From the NCBI GenBank assembly GCA_017642965.1, contig JAEPOJ010000011.1, positions 35,762 to 99,761 of the forward strand: a stretch of 64,000 nt of DNA. Reading direction: 5' to 3'. The position numbers and the translations under genes are program-made. The notes under the pieces are model-generated. The model did not search any database, was not told the DNA's origin, and worked only from the letters and a program-made list of their open reading frames with translations. Positions 57,249-64,000 of the stretch are shown piece by piece (within the stretch, counting starts at the first letter, position 1; every line of letters starts with the position of its first letter). The stretch comes from Phycisphaerales bacterium. Its GTDB lineage: Bacteria; Planctomycetota; Phycisphaerae; Phycisphaerales; UBA1924.

Positions 57249-57428
57249 GTGAGACTCCTCGGGCGATTGTTCTCTCGCCGTCATGTTTGAACGGGGCATC
57301 CCCACACCCCCCACGAGTCGCTCTGGCATCGTTGTCAGAACGTGTATAGCGAGGTAGCTTAACGAGTATCGATTGATCTCGCAACGCGGGCACGCATGTA
57401 GACATCTGTTCCAGATGCGGATGCGCGT

Positions 57429-59273
57429 TCAACGCACTGAGTGCGGATCAGTCCTGTCGATTGCATCCAGCGGGATGGTGAGGAGAAACTCTGCGCCGTG
57501 GCCGCGTCTGCGGACGAGCTGGAGGTCGCCGCCCATCTCTCGCGCGAGCCCGCGTGAGAGCGCGAGCCCGAGGCCGAGGCCCGAGCGGGCGTTGCCCAGC
57601 CCACGCAGCCCACGCTGGAACTCGCCGAAGATCTTGGCCCGCTCGGCCGGCGAGATGCCTGGGCCGTGGTCGGCGACCAGCATCTCGAGCACGCCGTCGC
57701 TGACGCCCACGTCGAGGTGCACGCGGGTGTCGTGCTCCTCTGGGTCGGCGTCCTCGTCGCCGGGCGAAGCATATTTGCACGCGTTCTCGATCAGGTTCAT
57801 CATGATGCGCTCGACCGCGTGCGGGTCCACGGTGACGGTGCGATCCTGATCGTCATCGAGATCGAGCGATGCGACGAGGTCCATGTTGTGCTGGCCGAGG
57901 CGGCGTGCGAGCGCAGGGCGGAAGCGGGCGACCAGCGCCCCGGGCGAGAGCGTCTGCTCGCCGGAGGACTTGCCCTTGCCCGGGCGGACACGGGAGAGGC
58001 GGGCGTACTCGAGCACGTTCTCGACGATGCCCGTCAGGCGTTCGCTTTCTCGCTTGAGTGTGCTCAGGTAATCCGAGCGGACCTCCTCGTCCGAGACCAT
58101 GCCGTCCGCGAGCATCTGCGAGTAGAGACGGAACGTGGTCAGCGGCGTGCGCAGCTCGTGGGTCACCGCGCTCACGAACCGCCCGCGCCGTTCCGAGAGC
58201 ACGATCGCGGCACGCAGGACGACACCCACCGCGATGATGGTCGCGAGGATCGCGATCCAGGTCACGACCAGCCCCACCCGCGCGGGCGACCACGACCACG
58301 CGGGGATCGGGTCCGCTGGCGGCGGGATGAGCGCCACGGGGATGGTGGCCATGCGGTACGCGCCCAGCGAGGTCGTGTTCGACGGCACGAGGGTGGCGTC
58401 GGGGAGCACGTCGCTGATCGAGCGGAGCAGATCGACGCGGAGCTTTTCCCAGTCGAGCTCGAGCCCCTGGAGCACGGGCTGCCCGTTGACGATGGCATCG
58501 CGGACCAGCACCAGACGGTCCTGCCCGTCCGAGCTGATCCAGCGCGGGCTCAGGGACCCCACGCTCTGGATCTGGCCGAACGTATCGATCGAGAACGCGC
58601 TGGCGGTGTCCATCGTGCGCCCCCCAGTGTCGCTCAGCTCCGCCTGCTGACGTTCATCGGATTCCAACGCGGCAAAGCCATCCAGCTCCTGGAACTCAAA
58701 GGCGCGTGACGCGGAGGCGGGCTGGTCCGCTTGTTCGTTGAGGATGCTGCGCTGCGGCGCGTTCTGCGTTGCCAGCTGGGCGATGCGGTTGCGTGCGTCG
58801 TAGTCCGAGTCGGGCTCGCTCGCTCGCTTCGCCGACTTCTGTGCCGGGGGCCCGGCCTCCTGCGCTTCTTCCTGCGCGGATTCCTGACGGAGCATGGGCG
58901 GCGCCTGCAGCTGCTGGACGAGCTCGTCATCGATCTGCGGCTGGTTGAGCACGTTGAAGTAGCGGATCGCGTACGAATCGAGCTGTGTGCCCGCGGTGAT
59001 TTGCCCGAGCGTCTGTGTATCAGCGGACCACGCGAGCAGCGCGGTGTAGTCTTCGCTCGGGCGGGCCGCCTCGACCGCGAGGACCGGGGCCATCATGGAA
59101 TCCAGTCGCCAGAGGGCGCGGCGCACCGATTCCTCACGCGATGCCTGCGTGCGGGACGAGACCTCGCGCCGCTCGAGCGCAACGACCTCCACGCTCACCC
59201 ACGCGAGCGCGCCCAGCGCCAGGGCCACGCTGCTCCAGAAGATCAGCCACGTCAGGAGGCGTCGGGTGTTCAT
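57429..59273 (-). CDS. Sensor histidine kinase of an OmpR-type system
   Basis: A 614-residue kinase. N-terminal helix (about 7-30), a large extracytoplasmic region rich in Gln/Glu/Ala (about 30-320) and a second helix (about 330-355) are visible. His372 is in SAVTHELRTPLT, the N box in MNLIENACKYA, G1 in DHGPGIS, G2 in RSGLGLGLAL. HATPase and HisKA are typical. It starts inside the stop of the response regulator (ATGA), so the two form a coupled pair. The sensor region has no recognised PAS or Cache domain. Confidence 0.93.
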   Translation of the reverse strand: MNTRRLLTWLIFWSSVALALGALAWVSVEVVALERREVSSRTQASREESVRRALWRLDSMMAPVLAVEAARPSEDYTALLAWSADTQTLGQITAGTQLDSYAIRYFNVLNQPQIDDELVQQLQAPPMLRQESAQEEAQEAGPPAQKSAKRASEPDSDYDARNRIAQLATQNAPQRSILNEQADQPASASRAFEFQELDGFAALESDERQQAELSDTGGRTMDTASAFSIDTFGQIQSVGSLSPRWISSDGQDRLVLVRDAIVNGQPVLQGLELDWEKLRVDLLRSISDVLPDATLVPSNTTSLGAYRMATIPVALIPPPADPIPAWSWSPARVGLVVTWIAILATIIAVGVVLRAAIVLSERRGRFVSAVTHELRTPLTTFRLYSQMLADGMVSDEEVRSDYLSTLKRESERLTGIVENVLEYARLSRVRPGKGKSSGEQTLSPGALVARFRPALARRLGQHNMDLVASLDLDDDQDRTVTVDPHAVERIMMNLIENACKYASPGDEDADPEEHDTRVHLDVGVSDGVLEMLVADHGPGISPAERAKIFGEFQRGLRGLGNARSGLGLGLALSRGLAREMGGDLQLVRRRGHGAEFLLTIPLDAIDRTDPHSVR

Positions 59274-59983
59274 GCGACCGTCCCATCCGTCGGGGACACG
59301 ATCATGTAGCCCTTGCCGCGTACCGTTTTGATGACCTGCGGGTTGGTGGGCTCGTCGTCGAGGGTTTCACGCAGGCGCGCGATGGTCATGTCCACCGTGC
59401 GGGTGTGCGTACCGCGCGGGTCGAGGCCCCAGACGGTCTGCAGCAACTCCTCCCGAGAAACCGCGCGCCCGGCGTTGGAGCACAGGAAGCTGAGGACGTC
59501 GTGCTCTCGCTCGGTGAGCGATCGTCGCACGCCGCTCTGCAGCACGATCTCTCGGCGTTCGAAGTCGATCTCGCGCCCCGCGATGGTGGTGGTCCGCTGC
59601 CCGCTGGGCCGCCCGGGCGAGCGCCGGAGGACCGCCTCGATCCGCGCGGTGAGCTCGTCGATGCTGAAGGGCTTGACGATGTAGTCGTCGGCCCCCAGCT
59701 TGAGCCCTTTGACGCGGTCGTACTCCTCGCCACGGGCGGTAAGGAAGATCACCGGCTGGGCGGGCTTGGCGCGACGAACGCGGCTGAGGACCTCGAGCCC
59801 GTCCATCTTGGGCATCATGATGTCCAGCAGCACCAGATCCGCGTCGGTGCTCAGGATGAGTTCCAGGCCCGCGGCACCGTCGGGCGCGTCGTGGACGGTG
59901 TACCCGGAATACGACAGCGCGTCGGCGATGCCACGCCGGATCGCGCTGTCGTCCTCAACCACACAGATGACACCGAGCGACAT
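59270..59983 (-). CDS. OmpR/PhoB-family response regulator
   Basis: A 237-residue regulator. Receiver: acidic Asp11/12, phosphoacceptor Asp54 (LVLLDIMMPKMDG), LTARGEE and VKPFSIDEL. A winged helix of the OmpR type follows (RRSLTEREHDVLSFLC, VSREELLQTVWGLDP, TRTVDMTIARLRE, IKTVRGKGYMI). It controls transcription with the kinase downstream. It lies ten bases after the DUF4139 gene on the same strand, so it may be co-transcribed with it and with the VIT/vWA gene. The target genes are unknown. Confidence 0.95.
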   Translation of the reverse strand: MSLGVICVVEDDSAIRRGIADALSYSGYTVHDAPDGAAGLELILSTDADLVLLDIMMPKMDGLEVLSRVRRAKPAQPVIFLTARGEEYDRVKGLKLGADDYIVKPFSIDELTARIEAVLRRSPGRPSGQRTTTIAGREIDFERREIVLQSGVRRSLTEREHDVLSFLCSNAGRAVSREELLQTVWGLDPRGTHTRTVDMTIARLRETLDDEPTNPQVIKTVRGKGYMIVSPTDGTVA

Positions 59984-59992
59984 AGGGCTCCC

Positions 59993-61504
59993 TTACCAGC
60001 TGTAGTACACCGTGTAAGTCACGACCGCCTCGCCCTCGGGCGTTACGTCGACGGGGATGTGCATGGTGCGAGAATCGAGCATCTCGTGATCGTGCGAGAT
60101 CTCCTCGATCTTGGCGTTGCTCCACCGGTAGAGGTGCTCCTGGATGTGGACCTCGACGCGATCCTCCTTCTGGTTGCGGATCTTGACCTCGATGGTCTCG
60201 CGCATCCAATCACGCCCGCGCTCGAAGCTGACCTGTCGGCGTTCGCCCACGACATCAAACGCGTTGCCGAGCTTGATGGTGACCTCTTCGTTTCGGGGGG
60301 TGTGGTCGATGGTGTCCTCGCCGATGAACTCGAAGGAGCCGTCCCCTTCGTCGAGCTGGCTGACGCGGATCCGACCCGAGGGCAGTGGCATGCCGAGCCC
60401 CTCGCTCTCCTTATTCTCGAACTGAAGGAAGACCTGAACCTTCGTGTCGCCGCCGATGCCGAACTGTTCGCTCTCCTGGCGGCCGCCGCCGTAGTACATG
60501 TACTGCTGGGTGCCGTCGAACATGAAGCGCTTCTTGACGGGGATCTCGCGTGCCTGCTCGAAGAGCTCGATCTGCTTGGTGGAGCGATCGGGGATGGTGG
60601 TCGGGCGCCCGAGGGTGTAGAGGTGGTACTCGAAGAACGCCTGCTCCTCGAAGCCCTTTTGCGCACGCCCGTCCATCATTGCGGTCTCTGCGTACATGTA
60701 GCCGCGGGCCTGTGACTGCTGCGGAGCCCGGTTCACATCGCCCGCCACGAGCTTGAGGTTGGCGTCCTCGTAGGACCCACCCGATTGGTTGAGGATCGAG
60801 ACCCAGGCGCTCAGATCGATCGTGCCTTCGTTGGCGTTGCGACCTTCCTCAAAGACGAGGTTGTAGTCGGCCCACCAGGTGATGCCCTTGGTCTCGTAGG
60901 AGATGCGGGTGTCCTGCGTCCCGCGCTTGTCGGAGCTGATCAGCCAGTTGAGGGTCGGGCGTGTGATCAGCCCTTCCGCGATCGCGGGGAACTTGACGCC
61001 GTCGTAGCCCTGCACGAACTGGATCGCGCCGTCGTCGCCCTGGATGAGCATCCCGCCGCCCGAAACGGACATCAGGGTGACCTCATCGCCGTCCCAGACG
61101 ATCTGCTTGTCGATGTAGCGTTCGAGCATCTTGTCCATGCTCAGCAGGTCGAAGCGGTAGTCCTGCTCGAGCACGAAGGTGCCGTCTGGGTTGTCGAGCG
61201 ACTCGAAGAGCACGGTCGTGGGATCGAGCAGCGCCGCGACGCCCTGGAAGTTGATCTCCGACACGCCGCGGTCGAACTTCAGCTCCCGCTCGTGCTTCAC
61301 GATCGCGTAACCGGGGATCTGGTTGTACCGGTTGTATCCGAACGAGCCGTTGCCGGGCACCGGGCGGTAGAGATCGGGGCTGATGGCGCCGGGGGTCGCG
61401 GTTGAATAGATCGTGAGTGCGACGTCCTCGCTCATGGCGTATCCGCAGGCGAGCGAGAGCGTGGCAATCGTTGCGGCGGTCAGGTTGCGTGTGTTCATCA
61501 TCAT
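59993..61504 (-). CDS. Secreted DUF4139-family protein
   Basis: A 503-residue exported protein; three ATGs in a row at 61504, 61501 and 61498, with AAAGGA eleven bases before the first. The signal peptide ends near residue 24 (GYAMSED). The body carries DUF4139 features: LNWLISSDKRGTQDTRISY, GGSYEDANLKLVAGDVNRAP, described by their first parts, and a C-terminal WMRETIEVKIRN and VTYTVYYSW. Such proteins are found in many bacteria, with unknown biochemical role, often near stress or two-component genes. It stands between the VIT/vWA gene and the response regulator. Confidence 0.85.
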   Translation of the reverse strand: MMMNTRNLTAATIATLSLACGYAMSEDVALTIYSTATPGAISPDLYRPVPGNGSFGYNRYNQIPGYAIVKHERELKFDRGVSEINFQGVAALLDPTTVLFESLDNPDGTFVLEQDYRFDLLSMDKMLERYIDKQIVWDGDEVTLMSVSGGGMLIQGDDGAIQFVQGYDGVKFPAIAEGLITRPTLNWLISSDKRGTQDTRISYETKGITWWADYNLVFEEGRNANEGTIDLSAWVSILNQSGGSYEDANLKLVAGDVNRAPQQSQARGYMYAETAMMDGRAQKGFEEQAFFEYHLYTLGRPTTIPDRSTKQIELFEQAREIPVKKRFMFDGTQQYMYYGGGRQESEQFGIGGDTKVQVFLQFENKESEGLGMPLPSGRIRVSQLDEGDGSFEFIGEDTIDHTPRNEEVTIKLGNAFDVVGERRQVSFERGRDWMRETIEVKIRNQKEDRVEVHIQEHLYRWSNAKIEEISHDHEMLDSRTMHIPVDVTPEGEAVVTYTVYYSW

Positions 61505-61569
61505 GGGTGTGAATCCTTTCCTATACATCTCGGTGTGTTCACGATACGTCTTCTGTGACTGTATCGGCA

Positions 61570-63951
61570 TTACTCGGGGTTCTTGACGAGAACGCGCTCG
61601 TCGTGGTTCAGGAAGTAGATCTCGCCGCGGTTGCTCAGGATCCACTGGCGGTCCTGCTTCACGAGGTCATCGAGCAGAGCCCAGTAGGCCTCCGTATCGA
61701 ACTCGATGGTCTTCTGCGGCTCGAGGTCCGCATCCTCACCGAGCTGCGGGTCGACCCACTGACTGTTCTTGCGGTAAATTGTGCCGCTGAGACCGCGCTG
61801 GATGGTCTGCACGCGGACCTGGCGCATGTCCGCGTCGAAGTAGGTGTTGGAGGTCACGCTGCCCGTGGACTGCACCCTCCCGCCGGCGTACACGTAGTCG
61901 TCGCCCTGCGCTTCCTCGGCGGCGGCCTGCACCTGCATCGCGGCGATGCCGTCCTGGTTTTTGCGGTTCACCGCCTGCGACACGCCGGACGCGCCGGAGC
62001 GATCCTGGTTGCCGCTGCTGAAGTTTGAGGTGGCGCGCGAGCGGGACGCGGGGGCCGTGGCGTCGGCGAGCCCCATGGATTCGTCCGCGAGGAACGCCGT
62101 GTACTCGGTCATGATGCCGTGCTCGAGCGAGAGGCGCACGATCTCGTCGACGAGTTCCTGGTTGGGCTGCTCGCCGCTGGCACCCGCGAGGCGGATCTGG
62201 TTGACCAGCGAGTTGATCCGCTGCTGCGCCCACAGGCGGGCGACGAAGGCGTGCTGCTGCGAGACGTGCTCACGGGAGAACATGGCAAACATCGCGTGCT
62301 TCTCTATGGGCAAGAAGCGCTGCCCGCTTATCACCGTTTCCATCATCTCCCGATCGGCCTCTGGCATCACCCAGACCTGCGAGTTGCCCTCGCCCAGGCC
62401 CTCGTAGCGCCCCAGAACCAGGACACGCGATCCTGAGAACAGGTCACCCATCTCCTGCGGCTCAACACTGAACACCTTGGGTAGCTTATTCGCGTAGTCG
62501 GCCTGCCAGATCCCGAAGTACGGATCGATCATGACCGGCCCATCGAGCTTATCGAAGACCTGACCGACCTTCATCTCAACGTCCTCGCCGGGGGTGACAA
62601 AGGTTGATTCGGCCTTGGTATCCATCGCGATCGCATCGAGCAGCGGCGCGTTCACGTCGTAGCCCACGCCAAAGGTGAACACACGCCGTTCGGATGCGTT
62701 GGATTGCTGCGCGGCTTCGCGGATCTGCGACTCGCCCGTCACCCCCACGGTCGCGAGCCCGTCGGTCAGGAAGATGACCATCGGGAGTGTCTCGGCAGCG
62801 GGCGCTTTGCTCAGCGCATCGACGAGCGCCCCGTGGAGGTTCGTGCCGCCGCGGGACTGGATGTTGTCGATGTACGCGATGATCTGCTCGACGGATTCCT
62901 CGGTGAGTTCCACGCTTGTATCGCTGAACGAGCGGACATCGTCGGCGTAGTCCACGATGCGGACGTACTCGCCCATCTTCATGCCGCGGACGATCTGCCT
63001 GGCGGATTCGCGGGCCTGCTCGATCTTCCCGCCGCCCATGGAGCCGGAGCGGTCGATCACGATGGTGACCTCGCGCCGGATGTGCTGCTCGTTCTGCTCA
63101 AGCTCTGGCGCATCGGCAACGAACATGAAATAGCCGGCGCCCTCCTTCTCCGCGTCGGGGTACAGCAGGGCGGTCGCCTCGTTGCCCGAACCCAGCACCG
63201 CGTAGAGCCGGAACGCGCCGGGCTCGCTGAGCACCGGCACGCCGACACGCATCAGCTCATCCGTCACCGGCTTGGTCACGATCGGGTGCGAGGGGGAGAA
63301 CACCGGGCCCATCAGGCCGCTGGATTCCACCTCGATATCGATCGTCCACTGCACCGCGCTGCTCGCCAGCGAGTTGGAACGCGGCAGGACGTACTCGACG
63401 CGCCCGCGGTGGGCGTCGAGCGACTGCTCATACACGATGGTCATGGTCCGCTGCTTGCCCGGCTCGACGGGGAACACCGACGACTGGATCAGCGCGTTGC
63501 CGACGAACTCCAGCAGCCCGGGGTCGGTCATGGATCGCACGATCTCGTGATAGCGGCGCGAGGCCTCGTCGCGCGGGAGCAGCTGGGCGGTGGGCTCATC
63601 GCCGATGCCGTCGATCCCGAAGGTGCGGATCGTCGCGCCCTCGGGGACCGGGAGCACCAGCTGCGCCTGGGTCATGCTCGTGCCCTGGTTCTCGACCACC
63701 AGCTGCATCGTGGTCGTCGCGAGCGTGTCGGTGATGCGTACGTCCACGTCCACCGCCTTGATCTGCGCGATCACCCCGGGCTGGACCGGGCGCTGGGGCG
63801 TGACCCAGCTCACATTCGGCTGCTCCACGATCCGGATATCAGCGGTCGAGGGCTGCACGCTCGTGAAACCGGCGTGAGCGATCGCTGAACCGGCGAGCAG
63901 CGTGAGCGAAACCGAAGTGATGAGCGTGATGGGCGGGTTGCGGCGTGCCAT
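61570..63951 (-). CDS. VIT/von Willebrand A domain secreted protein
   Basis: A 793-residue exported protein from ATG 63951; AGGAG lies about nine bases before. The signal peptide ends near residue 27 (GSAIAHA). A VIT domain (about 45-175, with VDVRITDTLATTTMQLVVEN, described by its first part VDVRITDTLATT) is followed by a vWA domain whose MIDAS motif DRSGSMG is intact (Asp300, Ser302, Ser304). The C-terminal ~250 residues are helical and hydrophilic, with no other domain seen. VIT-vWA proteins bind metal-dependent partners and are often surface or periplasmic. It leads the same-strand run with DUF4139, RR and HK. Confidence 0.92.
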   Translation of the reverse strand: MARRNPPITLITSVSLTLLAGSAIAHAGFTSVQPSTADIRIVEQPNVSWVTPQRPVQPGVIAQIKAVDVDVRITDTLATTTMQLVVENQGTSMTQAQLVLPVPEGATIRTFGIDGIGDEPTAQLLPRDEASRRYHEIVRSMTDPGLLEFVGNALIQSSVFPVEPGKQRTMTIVYEQSLDAHRGRVEYVLPRSNSLASSAVQWTIDIEVESSGLMGPVFSPSHPIVTKPVTDELMRVGVPVLSEPGAFRLYAVLGSGNEATALLYPDAEKEGAGYFMFVADAPELEQNEQHIRREVTIVIDRSGSMGGGKIEQARESARQIVRGMKMGEYVRIVDYADDVRSFSDTSVELTEESVEQIIAYIDNIQSRGGTNLHGALVDALSKAPAAETLPMVIFLTDGLATVGVTGESQIREAAQQSNASERRVFTFGVGYDVNAPLLDAIAMDTKAESTFVTPGEDVEMKVGQVFDKLDGPVMIDPYFGIWQADYANKLPKVFSVEPQEMGDLFSGSRVLVLGRYEGLGEGNSQVWVMPEADREMMETVISGQRFLPIEKHAMFAMFSREHVSQQHAFVARLWAQQRINSLVNQIRLAGASGEQPNQELVDEIVRLSLEHGIMTEYTAFLADESMGLADATAPASRSRATSNFSSGNQDRSGASGVSQAVNRKNQDGIAAMQVQAAAEEAQGDDYVYAGGRVQSTGSVTSNTYFDADMRQVRVQTIQRGLSGTIYRKNSQWVDPQLGEDADLEPQKTIEFDTEAYWALLDDLVKQDRQWILSNRGEIYFLNHDERVLVKNPE

Positions 63952-64000
63952 GCGTTGTTCTCCTGCGTTCGAGTACGAGACCCACTTTGTGGTACGCATA

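Overview
The window reads as a chromosomal segment of a planctomycete of the class Phycisphaerae. This is inferred from protein style, since no rRNA is present. The signs are a secreted protein ending in a Cys-rich dockerin of the type common in Phycisphaerae, FG-GAP/UnbV proteins with dockerin-like tails, a PEP-CTERM protein with a VPAP signal, zinc-ribbon membrane proteins, GC-rich coding DNA and many stand-alone genes mixed with short operons. There are no phage, plasmid, insertion-sequence or CRISPR genes. The only mobile-DNA traces are four short palindromic REP/BIME-like elements.

Layout. 1-9.1 kb: secreted PDZ protein, HD (p)ppGpp-hydrolase-like protein, a GH35 glycosidase with an apparently altered nucleophile, GNAT acetyltransferase, zinc-ribbon membrane protein, and a receiver plus membrane histidine kinase operon. 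9.3-15.7 kb: glmS and carB diverge, followed by an unknown gene. 15.7-21.1 kb: HhH-GPD DNA glycosylase, PEP-CTERM protein, unknown 419-aa protein, cupin, methyltransferase, PfkB kinase. 21.3-29.0 kb: dockerin protein, tandem NTF2-like protein, a GGDEF-EAL protein, and pqiA-pqiB. 29.0-30.0 kb: a gene-free, heavily structured stretch ending in an intrinsic terminator, a candidate large non-coding RNA. 30.0-35.3 kb: two paralogous FG-GAP/UnbV secreted proteins, then four tandem small membrane proteins sharing a SHOCT-like hairpin. 35.3-43.3 kb: glycogen debranching enzyme, guaB, Bax-inhibitor-1 family protein, small membrane protein, ychF, and a membrane/thioredoxin-fold fusion coupled to another membrane gene. 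43.3-46.7 kb: tRNA-Arg(CCT), uracil-DNA-glycosylase-like gene, murQ-nagZ, secreted basic protein. 46.8-50.9 kb: fibro-slime protein, small membrane protein, murA, and the hpf-ptsN-ptsH operon. 51.1-55.3 kb: Fe3+/thiamine-type ABC permease, acetyltransferase, split-barrel protein, amidohydrolase. 55.3-64 kb: subtilase, OmpR-type two-component system, DUF4139 protein and VIT/vWA protein.

How genes work together. GlmS and MurA feed peptidoglycan precursor synthesis, and MurQ plus NagZ recycle muropeptide sugars, so the window argues for a real peptidoglycan cycle. CarB and GuaB serve nucleotide synthesis. Hpf, PtsN and HPr form a regulatory rather than sugar-importing PTS block. The VIT/vWA and DUF4139 proteins are on the same strand directly upstream of the OmpR/kinase pair and may be functionally linked to it.

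The most unusual items are the four-copy small membrane protein array (34141-35279), the structured RNA candidate (about 29300-29956) and the REP-like elements with no transposase in view. All functional calls are by eye from sequence; no database search was run.
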